Shown here: one piece after another, positions 1-7,408 of the stretch
Layout of the letters: every line of letters begins with the position of its first letter
Position numbering within the stretch: the first letter of the stretch is position 1
Assembly: GCA_030829155.1 (NCBI GenBank)
Contig: JAURBD010000014.1
Coordinates: forward strand, 1 to 25,249
Length of the DNA stretch: 25,249 nucleotides
Origin: Flavobacteriaceae bacterium
Lineage (GTDB): Bacteria > Bacteroidota > Bacteroidia > Flavobacteriales > Flavobacteriaceae
Direction: 5' to 3'
The notes under the pieces: model-generated
Databases searched by the model: none
The model's input: the letters and a program-made list of their open reading frames with translations, nothing else
Told to the model about the DNA's origin: nothing
Translations under genes and position numbers: made by a program

Positions 1-99
1 ATTTCAAACGAAATAAGAGATAAAACATTGAGTTGTTCTTTAAATAGAATTCTTTATTTTGATTCTTTAAATTTGGATATGAGTTTATATGAAAATTAA
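1..99 (+). CDS. possible C-terminal fragment of an unidentified protein
   Basis: One + strand frame is open from the first base of the window to a TAA at 97-99 and encodes about 32 residues ending in DMSLYEN. No start is visible, so this would be the 3' end of a gene lying to the left. The fragment is too short to assign to a family, and a 96-base open frame in AT-rich DNA can occur by chance. Support is weak: no other gene explains this stretch, and codon choice is AT-rich like that of the neighbouring genes. Confidence 0.3.
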   Translation: MSNEIRDKTLSCSLNRILYFDSLNLDMSLYEN

Positions 100-162
100 A
101 TAACATTATATTACCAAAGGATTTACATCCCGTTCTGCAAGAAGGGGTGTGATGGAAGAAAA

Positions 163-190
163 TGGAATATTTGTGGAATATTCGTGGAAA
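163..190. repeat. 11-bp tandem repeat, about 2.5 copies
   Basis: Two consecutive 11-base units (TGGAATATTTG at 163-173 and TGGAATATTCG at 174-184) differ at one position. A partial third copy (TGGAAA) follows at 185-190. The repeat lies in the noncoding stretch of about 200 bases between the possible gene end at 99 and the tRNA-His terminator. I see no gene in 100-275. The function of the repeat is unknown. Confidence 0.6.
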
Positions 191-275
191 GAAGTGCTAA
201 GGATTTCGTAAATTTAAAATATAAATCTATCTGTGAGGAAATTTCATTTTTTGGAAGAACAGTGGGTAGAGCCCA

Positions 276-305
276 TAAAAAAAGCCCCTCTTTCGAAGGG
301 CTTAA
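276..305 (-). terminator. Rho-independent terminator of tRNA-His
   Basis: Read on the minus strand, this is a hairpin with arms AAGCCC and GGGCTT, followed by a run of seven T. It begins a few bases after the tRNA-His 3' end, as expected for a stand-alone tRNA unit. On the plus strand the run is of A, so it should act in one direction only. Confidence 0.75.
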
Positions 306-308
306 GCG

Positions 309-383
309 GGTGGAAGAGCGGTCTCGAACCGCCGACCTCCTGAACCACAATCAGGCGCTCTAACCAACTGAGCTACAACCACC
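309..383 (-). tRNA. tRNA-His (anticodon GTG)
   Basis: The minus strand folds as a cloverleaf. The D arm begins GCTCAGTTGG, the anticodon arm is CCTGA-TTGTGGT-TCAGG with anticodon GTG, and the T loop is TTCGAGA. The gene encodes the extra 5' G (G-1, base 383) opposite discriminator C73 (base 309), which identifies histidine tRNA for HisRS. CCA is not encoded. In my hand fold the acceptor stem has two T-T oppositions at pairs 5-68 and 6-67; the other five pairs are Watson-Crick. A perfect-consensus promoter lies just upstream and a terminator just downstream, so it appears to be a single-gene transcription unit. Confidence 0.93.
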
Positions 384-393
384 GTTTCTGCGG

Positions 394-423
394 CAAATTT
401 AATACTTTTTTCGACCTCTCCAA
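394..423 (-). promoter_or_regulatory. Bacteroidota-type promoter for tRNA-His
   Basis: On the minus strand there is TTG (423-421), a 19-base spacer, then TAAATTTG (401-394). This fits the known Bacteroidota primary-sigma consensus TTG-N19-21-TAnnTTTG exactly. The predicted start point falls a few bases before the tRNA 5' end at 383. It lies downstream of bshB1, so the tRNA is transcribed independently of that operon. Confidence 0.8.
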
Positions 424-439
424 AGCCAAAAAAAAGATT

Positions 440-1141
440 TTAAAACAAATTGTTAAAGGACTGTATTCCAGCTACTCGCTCGGTAGTAAAACCTTCTGCT
501 GCATCTACTCCAGCTAATCTCCCTAAATTCTGAGCACGATAACGAACACTATCTAGAAAGTTTTGAGTACTTATGGGGGTTTGAGGAGCTTTATTACTGG
601 CATCAAAAAATTGGCTTTTGTATGCCTTTATTGCTTCAACTTTTTGGTCTATAAATTGGGATACATCAACCACAAAATCCGGCTCAATATCTTTCCACTG
701 AATGTAGTGATAAACTTGCTTGGGTCTCCAAACCTCTTGTTGGGTGTCAATTTTGATTAATCCCGATAAAAAACATGCATCACTAACTAGCTTGCTACCC
801 TTGGTATGATCAATATGGCGGTCATCAACTGCATTGCATAAAACCACATTGGGCTTATGGGTTCGTATGAGTTTAATTATCTCAAGTTGATGAGTTTCAT
901 CATTAACAAAAAAACCATCTCTAAAGCCTAAGTTTTTACGGAAAGAAACTCCCAAAATTGCAGCAGCATTTTTAGCTTCTCTATTCCGAGTTTTTAAATC
1001 ACCTCGGGTTCCCAACTCTCCTCGTGTCAAGTCTACAATACCTATACTTTTACCCTCATTAATTGACGTTAAAATACTACCTGCACAACCCAGTTCAACA
1101 TCATCAGGATGTGCGCCAAAAGCTAAAATATCTACCTTCAT
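440..1141 (-). CDS. bshB1: bacillithiol biosynthesis deacetylase BshB1
   Basis: LmbE/PIG-L family zinc hydrolase of 233 residues. It is predicted to deacetylate GlcNAc-malate to GlcN-malate, the second step of bacillithiol synthesis, in the cytoplasm. The N-terminal zinc motif AHPDDVE is at residues 10-16 (H11 and D14 as ligands, D13 as likely general base), and the distal histidines are in DDRHIDH (H109, H112). Length and the block after the histidine motif fit the BshB1 subgroup rather than generic LmbE proteins. Its ATG overlaps the stop of the upstream PLP enzyme by four bases (ATGA), so the two are probably translationally coupled. It is the last gene of a three-gene unit with that enzyme and a peroxidase. 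bshA and bshC are not in the window. Confidence 0.9.
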   Translation of the reverse strand: MKVDILAFGAHPDDVELGCAGSILTSINEGKSIGIVDLTRGELGTRGDLKTRNREAKNAAAILGVSFRKNLGFRDGFFVNDETHQLEIIKLIRTHKPNVVLCNAVDDRHIDHTKGSKLVSDACFLSGLIKIDTQQEVWRPKQVYHYIQWKDIEPDFVVDVSQFIDQKVEAIKAYKSQFFDASNKAPQTPISTQNFLDSVRYRAQNLGRLAGVDAAEGFTTERVAGIQSFNNLF

Positions 1142-2286
1142 TTCTTTGATTTTTTTAAAGCACTATTGATGTCTTCTTTTAAGTCTTCCACATGCTCTAT
1201 CCCTGAGGAAAAACGTATTAAATTATCTTGAATACCCTGTGCTAATCGATCTTCTGACGACAAAAGACTGTGAGATGTTTTGCAAGGAATTGTTAAGGTA
1301 CTCTCAACACCTGCAAGACTCATAGCGGGTTTAATGAGTTTTAAATTTTGCTGAAAAATATCCAAGTCATAAGATGTATTCAATTCAAAAGAGAACATTC
1401 CGCTAAAACCCTTCATTTGGGTTTTGGCTAAATTGTGGTCGGGATGACTTTCAAGTCCTGGATAATAAACTGCATCGACAGAAGATTTTCCTTGTAAAAA
1501 CCTTGACAATTCTATTGCATTTTGATTTTGTGCATTTACTCGTAGGGATAAGGTTTTGATACTCCTTTCTAAAAGCCAAACCGCATAATCACTCAAACTT
1601 CCTCCCAAGTTTTTTGCCATCTGAAAAACAATATTCATTTGCTTTTCTGAGCCTACCACCACACCAGCCAATATATCGCTATGCCCTCCTAAATATTTGG
1701 TAGCACTATGAATTACAACATCAATACCAAATGTTATCGGATTCTGATTGATTGGAGATGCAAAGGTGTTGTCTATCATAGTAATCAGTCCTTTTGAACG
1801 CGCCAATAATGCAATTGCTTCTAGGTCAACAATTTTCATCAAAGGATTACTGGGTGTTTCCAGATAAATTACCTGAGTGTTCTTTTTAATCAAAACCTCA
1901 AAATCATCTTTTTTCAGCCCTTTGGTAAACGAATATTCAATCTCAAACTTTTTAAATTCTTCGACCACCAAATTCGTTGTACCTCCATACAAGTCTTCTT
2001 GAAGAATTACATGATCTCCAGCCCTGAGATGAGACAATAAAGCTGTAGAAACCGCTGCCATTCCCGACCCAAAAATCAATCCCTGCTCTGCTCCTTCTAG
2101 GGCTGATATTTTTTTTGCTAGTCCTACTTGATTGGGCGTATTGAAATAACGTGGATAGCGGTTTATTTCGACCCCACTATAGGCGTAGGCTGTAGCCATA
2201 TAAAGGGGGGAAATTGCACCCTTATATTGCTCATCTAACAACTGTCCTTCATGAACGCAAATCGTTTGGACTTTACTCTTTTTCAT
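1138..2286 (-). CDS. trans-sulfuration PLP enzyme (cystathionine gamma-synthase/lyase family)
   Basis: Cys/Met-metabolism PLP-dependent enzyme of 382 residues, the normal family length. The Schiff-base lysine is K197 in SATKYLGGHSD. The phosphate-binding Y44-P-R46, the GSGMAA loop (73-78), the ring-stacking Y100 in LYGGT and D172 in IDNTFAS are all present. Methionine gamma-lyases carry a cysteine just after the LYG element; here it is glycine, which argues against that activity. I cannot separate cystathionine gamma-synthase from gamma-lyase by eye. Overlap with bshB1 suggests a role in cysteine supply for bacillithiol, which is an inference. It starts six bases after the peroxidase stop codon. 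Confidence 0.88.
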   Translation of the reverse strand: MKKSKVQTICVHEGQLLDEQYKGAISPLYMATAYAYSGVEINRYPRYFNTPNQVGLAKKISALEGAEQGLIFGSGMAAVSTALLSHLRAGDHVILQEDLYGGTTNLVVEEFKKFEIEYSFTKGLKKDDFEVLIKKNTQVIYLETPSNPLMKIVDLEAIALLARSKGLITMIDNTFASPINQNPITFGIDVVIHSATKYLGGHSDILAGVVVGSEKQMNIVFQMAKNLGGSLSDYAVWLLERSIKTLSLRVNAQNQNAIELSRFLQGKSSVDAVYYPGLESHPDHNLAKTQMKGFSGMFSFELNTSYDLDIFQQNLKLIKPAMSLAGVESTLTIPCKTSHSLLSSEDRLAQGIQDNLIRFSSGIEHVEDLKEDINSALKKSKK

Positions 2287-2292
2287 TCTATG

Positions 2293-2778
2293 TTATTTAC
2301 TTGTGATCCAATCTATTACTTCGGAATCATCTGGGGAGGTTCGGGGGTCGATTACTTTTTCTAAAATCCCTTCTTCATTCAATAAATATTTTTGAAAATT
2401 CCATGTTACTTTTGAATCCATTACTCCATTTTTTTCTTTTTGAGTTAAGAACTTATAAATAGGGTCCATCTCCTCTCCCACTACATTGATTTTTGACATC
2501 ATCGGAAAAGTTACTCCGTAATTAGCTTCACAAAAATCTGCAATTTCAGTGTCGGATCCAGGCTCTTGTGCCATAAAATTATTCGCAGGAAAACCAATGA
2601 TTATAAATCCTTCAGGTTTATAAGTTTCATACATTGCTTGTAGCTGCTTGTATTGAGGGGTTAAACCACATTTTGAAGCTGTATTAACAATCATTGCTTT
2701 TTTACCTTTTAAAGATTCTAAATCAAAATCTTTTCCAGAAAGGTCATTGGTCGTAAATTGATGAATACTTTCACTCAT
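2293..2778 (-). CDS. glutathione-peroxidase-family thiol peroxidase
   Basis: Thioredoxin-fold peroxidase of 161 residues with cysteine, not selenocysteine, at the active site (C37 in NTASKCGLTPQY). The WNF motif near the C-terminus supplies Trp and Asn of the catalytic tetrad. The usual FPCNQF motif reads FPANNF (63-68), so the tetrad Gln is Asn67. A second cysteine, C83 in DFCEANYGVTFP, matches the resolving-cysteine position of thioredoxin-dependent members, so a thioredoxin-type reductant is more likely than glutathione. No signal peptide, so cytosolic. It is first in the operon with the PLP enzyme and bshB1; I could not identify a convincing promoter upstream. Confidence 0.88.
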   Translation of the reverse strand: MSESIHQFTTNDLSGKDFDLESLKGKKAMIVNTASKCGLTPQYKQLQAMYETYKPEGFIIIGFPANNFMAQEPGSDTEIADFCEANYGVTFPMMSKINVVGEEMDPIYKFLTQKEKNGVMDSKVTWNFQKYLLNEEGILEKVIDPRTSPDDSEVIDWITSK

Positions 2779-2826
2779 TTTTATTTTGTTTTATGCACTT
2801 ATCAGATGCGTTAGATAGAATATGAC

Positions 2827-2842
2827 TAAGACAAAAGTCTTA
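2827..2842. other. small perfect hairpin in the clpS-gpx gap
   Basis: TAAGAC and GTCTTA flank an AAAA loop, a perfect 6-bp stem inside the 190-base gap (2779-2968) between clpS and the peroxidase gene, both on the minus strand. Read on the minus strand it has no following T run, so it is not a standard terminator for clpS. A second weak A/T-rich inverted repeat (AAAAAGTT with AACTTTTT, about 2943-2972) touches the clpS stop. Otherwise the gap holds nothing I recognise. Confidence 0.4.
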
Positions 2843-2968
2843 ATTTTATAATTTAATTTAAACTTAATTTTTGTGTAAAATACATAAAATCCATCAGTTT
2901 ATAAAGACTTTGAGACTCCGTTAAACCTTTATTTATTGGCTCAAAAAGTTGAGTTTTTACAAAACTTT

Positions 2969-3244
2969 TTAAACTAATTCAGCAGACAAACCAGCCTTAA
3001 GCAGGGAGGTACATCGAGGTTCTAAATCCTGAAAGGAACCTGTTTTTACTATACACTTCCCTTTGTAATGAACAATATAGGCGCATTGCTCGGCCTGTTC
3101 AAGGGTATGATCACAATATCGGATCAAACAATTGATGACATGATCAAAAGTATTTACATCATCATTGTAAAGAATAATTTGATATTCTTTTGGTGTAAGT
3201 ACGTCAACCTCCCCTATCTCTTGTTCCTCAGGATTTAAATCCAT
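2969..3244 (-). CDS. clpS: ATP-dependent Clp protease adaptor ClpS
   Basis: N-end-rule adaptor of 91 residues that delivers proteins with bulky N-terminal residues to ClpAP-type proteases. The core matches the family: the YNDDVNTFDHV segment forms the N-degron pocket, VHYKGKC supplies the pocket histidine, and a helix-rich C-terminus follows. The frame is open further upstream to 3364, but that stretch overlaps prmA and gives an implausible hydrophobic leader. The ATG at 3244 lies one base after the prmA stop and gives a normal ClpS length, so I chose it. It is the last gene of the DUF1599-permease-tpiA-prmA-clpS unit. Confidence 0.92.
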   Translation of the reverse strand: MDLNPEEQEIGEVDVLTPKEYQIILYNDDVNTFDHVINCLIRYCDHTLEQAEQCAYIVHYKGKCIVKTGSFQDLEPRCTSLLKAGLSAELV

Positions 3245-3245
3245 T

Positions 3246-4082
3246 TTATCTTTTGCTAAATTTTGCTGCAACCCAATTTTGTTTTTCAAGATGTGAAACA
3301 TAATCCAACTGACCACCGATACAAGAATTCTGAATGTCTTTGAGATCAGAGGTGTAAAAACCACTCAAAATAAGCGTTCCTTCAGGATTCAAACAAACTG
3401 AATATAACGAAATGTCATGAATTAATACATTTTTGTTAATATTTGCAATAATCACATCATACTTTTTATCAACCAGCAAACTTGAATCTCCTTGATGGGA
3501 ATGAATTGACTTGCAGTTATTCAATAAGGCATTTTCTTTAGTGTTTTCATAACACCATGGTTCAATATCAATAGCATCGATAGGGCCTCCTCCTTTCTTT
3601 TCAGCTAATATGGCCAAGACCCCTGTTCCACATCCCATATCCAAAACTGATTTACCCTCTATATCCGTATCCAAAAGATACTTTAACATCATATGGGTAG
3701 TTTGGTGATGTCCTGTACCAAAGCTCATTTTTGGAGTAATAATTAATTCATATTCAGTAGCTATTGGTTCATGAAATGTTGCCCGTACAGCACAGCGCTC
3801 ATCTACCACAATGGGTTTGAAATCTGACTCCCAAACCTCATTCCAATTTTTAGGATTAATTGTTTCTTGGGTATATTGGATATCGTATTCAGATTTTTGG
3901 ATGAAAGATATGTTATCCAATAAACTCTTCCTCCAATCCCCTTCTGGAATATATGCTTCTAGTCCATCATCCAATTCTACAAAACTCTCAAACCCGACCT
4001 CAGCCATTTCTGCCATAAGAATCTCAGAAGCAGGTTGAAGAGGTTTAAGCTTGAATAAAATTTGAATGTATGGTTTTGACAT
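3246..4082 (-). CDS. prmA: ribosomal protein L11 methyltransferase PrmA
   Basis: SAM-dependent methyltransferase of 278 residues, predicted to trimethylate ribosomal protein L11. An N-terminal L11-recognition region is followed by FGTGHHQTTHMML, the SAM-binding motif LDMGCGTGVLAIL and the motif NINKNVL, all diagnostic for PrmA. The TIM stop codon ends directly before this ATG with no gap, and clpS starts one base after this stop, so all three are probably on one mRNA and translationally coupled. Nothing is missing or unusual. Confidence 0.95.
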   Translation of the reverse strand: MSKPYIQILFKLKPLQPASEILMAEMAEVGFESFVELDDGLEAYIPEGDWRKSLLDNISFIQKSEYDIQYTQETINPKNWNEVWESDFKPIVVDERCAVRATFHEPIATEYELIITPKMSFGTGHHQTTHMMLKYLLDTDIEGKSVLDMGCGTGVLAILAEKKGGGPIDAIDIEPWCYENTKENALLNNCKSIHSHQGDSSLLVDKKYDVIIANINKNVLIHDISLYSVCLNPEGTLILSGFYTSDLKDIQNSCIGGQLDYVSHLEKQNWVAAKFSKR

Positions 4083-4832
4083 TTATATTGATTTAACTAT
4101 TGTAGTAAAGTCAGCTGCATTCAGCGCTGCTCCCCCAATAAGACCCCCATCTACATCTAGTTTTGAAAAAATCTCTTGAGCATTACCAGGTTTTACACTC
4201 CCACCGTAAAGAATAGAAGTTTCATTTGCCAATTCAGCGTCATACTGATCTTGGATTAGATTTCTTATGAATGCATGCATTTCTTGAGCTTGATCCGGCG
4301 AAGCAGTCTCACCAGTTCCAATGGCCCAAACGGGTTCGTAAGCCAAAATTATTTTGGACCAATCTGCTGCATTTAATTGAAACAAAACATTACTTATTTG
4401 CGCTTTTACAACTTCAAAATGGTTGTCAGATTTACGGTCTTCAAGTTCTTCTCCAAAACAAAAGATAATTTCTATATCATGATCTAAGGCATTGACAACT
4501 TTTTTTGATAGTGTGTCATCATTTTCACCAAAATAAGCTCTTCTTTCTGAATGTCCCAAAATTACCGTTCGAATATCAATACTTGACAACATTGCAGGGG
4601 ATATTTCTCCAGTATAAGGACCTGATTTAGCTTCGTGCATGTTTTGTGCTGAAACTTCAATTTCGCAATCATTTGTTAAAGATACAGCTTGAGTTAAATG
4701 AACAAATGAAGGGGCAATTATGACACGTGTGTTGCCAAAATTGTCTTGAGATTTTAGTGCATTTATTAAAGTAGTTGTTTCATTTTGATCATTATTCATT
4801 TTCCAGTTTCCAGCTACAATTTTAGTACGCAT
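4083..4832 (-). CDS. tpiA: triosephosphate isomerase
   Basis: Glycolytic enzyme of 249 residues that interconverts dihydroxyacetone phosphate and glyceraldehyde 3-phosphate. Catalytic residues are visible: N9 and K11 in AGNWKMN, H94 in ILGHSERR and E166 in AYEPVWAIGTG. The phosphate-gripping YGGSV is near residue 208. Length is standard. The gene sits 19 bases after the permease and directly abuts prmA. This tpiA-prmA-clpS order is, from memory, common in flavobacteria. Confidence 0.97.
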   Translation of the reverse strand: MRTKIVAGNWKMNNDQNETTTLINALKSQDNFGNTRVIIAPSFVHLTQAVSLTNDCEIEVSAQNMHEAKSGPYTGEISPAMLSSIDIRTVILGHSERRAYFGENDDTLSKKVVNALDHDIEIIFCFGEELEDRKSDNHFEVVKAQISNVLFQLNAADWSKIILAYEPVWAIGTGETASPDQAQEMHAFIRNLIQDQYDAELANETSILYGGSVKPGNAQEIFSKLDVDGGLIGGAALNAADFTTIVKSI

Positions 4833-4851
4833 ATTCTTTTTTTAGATTAAT

Positions 4852-5928
4852 TTAAAATGGTTTTGCCTGTGGATCGATAACCACGTAAAGCAAGTCAACA
4901 AAGATATTGATTAATATGAATAAAGTTGCTATGATAAGAACAGATCCCATCACTACAGGAATATCTAATGTGTTTAAAGCAATAACAATTTCTTTCCCTA
5001 TTCCACGCCACCCAAAAATATATTCGACAAAGACAGCACCAGCGAGCATGGATGCAAAAAAACCCGATACAGCTGTAATCACCGGATTCAATGAATTTTT
5101 GATTGCATGTCTGTAAATTATTGCTTGTTGAGACAAGCCTTTGGCTTTTGCTGTACGAATATAATCTTGTGTCAACACCTCAATTAGACCGCTTCGAACC
5201 AATTGAACAATTACTGCTATGGGACGAATTCCCAATACAAAGGCAGGGAGAATCAAATTCTTGAATTGTAAATCTACCTGATCTCCATAATCATCCAATT
5301 CAAAGAGACTACCTGTCGTATTCAAATTGGTAAACTCAAATAGCAAATACCCAAAAAACCAAGAAAAAAGAATTGCGCTAAAAAAGGAGGGGATACTCAT
5401 TCCAAGGGTGCTGATCATTTGAATTGAAGCATCAATCCATGTACCCTTGTATACTCCCGAAACAATACCAAAGAAAAAACCAAAAATTATTGCAATCCCA
5501 ATAGATGCAGCTGCTAAAACCATTGTGTTTGGAAGTGTTTCAGTTATAATTGTGCCTACATTTTTTCCTTGACGTTGATAAGATGTTCTCAAGTAGGGAA
5601 CTTTGAAAATTACGTCAACTTTTGAAAAGGATAAAATTCGATAGCCTCCAAATTGATCTTTTTTATAGAAACTGAAAGCATCGGGTTCTTTTGAATGAAA
5701 AGAAAGTGGCGAAAGGTCATTCAAATAAAGTAAATATTGAGTTCCAATAGGCAAATCAAACCCATACTTTTTTTTAACCTTTAAAAGCTGTTGTTCGGTG
5801 GCGTTTTGATCCAAAACCATCTGAGCTGGATCACCTGGAAGTACATTGAATAAGAAAAAAACAACGGTAGCTACACCGAAAAGGGTTAAGATTCCACTAA
5901 TAATTTTTTCAATAACAAACCTTACCAT
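4852..5928 (-). CDS. DppB-type ABC transporter permease (peptide/nickel family)
   Basis: Inner-membrane permease subunit of 358 residues. It has a first membrane helix followed by the family signature FNVLPGDPAQM, then central helices, the cytoplasmic coupling (EAA) loop YIRTAKAKGLSQQAIIYRHA, and two or three C-terminal helices ending in VDLLYVVIDPQAKP. It is longer than typical DppB/OppB proteins of about 310-340 residues: a hydrophilic segment between the first helix and the core (about 65-125) and a loop near 205-225 look expanded. No partner permease, ATPase or binding protein is adjacent, so the other subunits must be encoded elsewhere. It begins three bases after the DUF1599 stop. Substrate unknown. 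Confidence 0.88.
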   Translation of the reverse strand: MVRFVIEKIISGILTLFGVATVVFFLFNVLPGDPAQMVLDQNATEQQLLKVKKKYGFDLPIGTQYLLYLNDLSPLSFHSKEPDAFSFYKKDQFGGYRILSFSKVDVIFKVPYLRTSYQRQGKNVGTIITETLPNTMVLAAASIGIAIIFGFFFGIVSGVYKGTWIDASIQMISTLGMSIPSFFSAILFSWFFGYLLFEFTNLNTTGSLFELDDYGDQVDLQFKNLILPAFVLGIRPIAVIVQLVRSGLIEVLTQDYIRTAKAKGLSQQAIIYRHAIKNSLNPVITAVSGFFASMLAGAVFVEYIFGWRGIGKEIVIALNTLDIPVVMGSVLIIATLFILINIFVDLLYVVIDPQAKPF

Positions 5929-5931
5929 ATT

Positions 5932-6468
5932 TTAAGAATCCAGATGAATCAAAGCAAAAACAGCATAATTGATGATATCCTGATAATTTGCACCAATTCC
6001 TTCACTCACAAGAGTTTTTCCTCGATTGTCTTCAATTTGTTTTACTCTCAAGAGTTTTTGTAAAATCAAATCGGTTAAAGAACTAACTCGCATTTCTCTC
6101 CAAGCTTCTCCATAATCATGATTTTTATCCAACATAAGTTGATAGGTTTCGGCTAAATGTTTTTCATATAGTACAATTACCTCTTTTGGGTTCAAATCAG
6201 GTTGATCAGCTATTCCAAGTTCAAATTGAATCAAAGCCATCAAAGAATAATTGATAATCCCTATAAATTCACTTACCTGTCCCTCCTCTATTTTTTGCTC
6301 TTCTTTATCTTGTATGCTTCTGATTCGTTGAGCTTTAATAAAGATTTGATCCGTAAGTGAAGGTAATCTAAGAATTCTCCATGCAGCACCGTAATCACTC
6401 ATCTTATTAATAAATAATTCTTTACAATTTTCTGTGATTTGTTTATAATGTGCTTGAGTAGATTTCAT
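5932..6468 (-). CDS. DUF1599 protein with two tandem repeats
   Basis: Protein of 178 residues that I recognise as the Bacteroidota DUF1599 family; function is not established. It is an internal duplication. Residues about 22-83 and 115-175 share the pattern DYGxAWRxxRxxSLTDxIxxKxxRxxxI, then EG, then DIINY or GIINY with AL and I. No signal peptide or membrane helix, so probably cytosolic. I recall a suggested link of this domain to nucleotide modification, but nothing here tests it. It is first in the five-gene minus-strand unit ending at clpS and is divergent from folP. Confidence 0.85.
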   Translation of the reverse strand: MKSTQAHYKQITENCKELFINKMSDYGAAWRILRLPSLTDQIFIKAQRIRSIQDKEEQKIEEGQVSEFIGIINYSLMALIQFELGIADQPDLNPKEVIVLYEKHLAETYQLMLDKNHDYGEAWREMRVSSLTDLILQKLLRVKQIEDNRGKTLVSEGIGANYQDIINYAVFALIHLDS

Positions 6469-6538
6469 AGGTATCGTAAATATGTGTAAATTTCGTTTAA
6501 TTTATTTAGTCTTTCAAATATTCCTAAAAAAGTTATTC

Positions 6539-7378
6539 ATGAATACTAAACATGCGATGAACATTAATTGCAAGGGTACGCTTGTTGATCTGTCAAAGCC
6601 CAAAATAATGGGAATTCTAAACCTTACTCCTGACTCATTTTTTGATGGTGGAAAGTTTAATGATGATGATGATGCACTAAGACAATGTGAGAGAATGATT
6701 TCTGAGGGTGCAGACTTTATAGATATTGGAGCTTTAAGTTCAAGACCCGGTGCAAAGGAAATTTCGGAAGAGGAAGAACTCAAACGCTTGCTCCCTGCTC
6801 TTGAAAAGGTTTTAAAAGAGTTTCCAGAGACTCTCTGCTCAATTGACACTTTTAGGTCCAATGTTGCTGCAAGAGCTTTGGATCTTGGAGCAGCTCTAGT
6901 AAATGATATTTCAGCTGGAAATCTCGATTCCAAAATGCTAAGAACAGTTGGGGAATATCAAGTCCCTTATATTGCCATGCACATGCAAGGTACTCCAACC
7001 TCAATGCAACAAAACCCCACCTATGAGAATATTATAGATGAATTAATTTATTTTTTTTCAGAAAAAATAAAAGAAGCGCATTCAGCTGGTATCAATGATG
7101 TAATAATTGACCCAGGATTTGGTTTTGGAAAAACCATTCCTGATAATTATGAAATCCTCAAAAAGCTAGAAACTTTTGAATGTCTGAATACCCCAATCCT
7201 TGTTGGCATCTCTAGAAAATCTATGATTTATAAAAAACTTGGCATAGATGCTTCTTCAGCTCTCAATGGTACAAGTATACTCCATACAATTGCTCTTTCA
7301 AAAAAAACACAGATACTTAGGGTACATGATGTCAAAGAAGCAAAAGAATGTGTTTATTTATTAGAAGCACTTCAATAG
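6539..7378 (+). CDS. folP: dihydropteroate synthase
   Basis: TIM-barrel enzyme condensing hydroxymethyl-dihydropterin diphosphate with p-aminobenzoate in folate synthesis, the target of sulfonamides. Signatures: MGILNLTPDSFFDGG near the N-terminus, GADFIDIGALSSRPGA, IDPGFGFGKT and GISRKSMI. The frame is open from an ATG at 6482, but that adds a hydrophobic leader lying almost on the divergent gene. ATG 6539 follows an A-rich stretch typical of Bacteroidota initiation regions, and ATG 6557 (MNINCKG) is the closest to usual family N-termini. I chose 6539 (279 residues); either is possible. cdaA follows 30 bases later, probably in the same transcript. Confidence 0.93.
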   Translation: MNTKHAMNINCKGTLVDLSKPKIMGILNLTPDSFFDGGKFNDDDDALRQCERMISEGADFIDIGALSSRPGAKEISEEEELKRLLPALEKVLKEFPETLCSIDTFRSNVAARALDLGAALVNDISAGNLDSKMLRTVGEYQVPYIAMHMQGTPTSMQQNPTYENIIDELIYFFSEKIKEAHSAGINDVIIDPGFGFGKTIPDNYEILKKLETFECLNTPILVGISRKSMIYKKLGIDASSALNGTSILHTIALSKKTQILRVHDVKEAKECVYLLEALQ

Positions 7379-7408
7379 TTTTTCTAATTTTACAAAAACC
7401 TCAACCAA

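Noticed and set aside
123..350. Open frame of 75 codons on the minus strand over the tRNA-His 3' region
   Set aside because: It runs through the tRNA-His gene and its terminator; composition is not protein-like.
2827..2842. Hairpin read as a clpS terminator
   Set aside because: There is no T run after the stem on the minus strand and it lies about 130 bases past the stop.
3245..3364. N-terminal extension of ClpS by 40 residues
   Set aside because: It overlaps prmA and encodes a hydrophobic stretch unlike any ClpS leader; the internal ATG at 3244 fits the family.
6514..6933. 139-codon open frame antisense to folP
   Set aside because: It mirrors the codon pattern of folP, a clear real gene with all motifs, and shows no recognisable domain.
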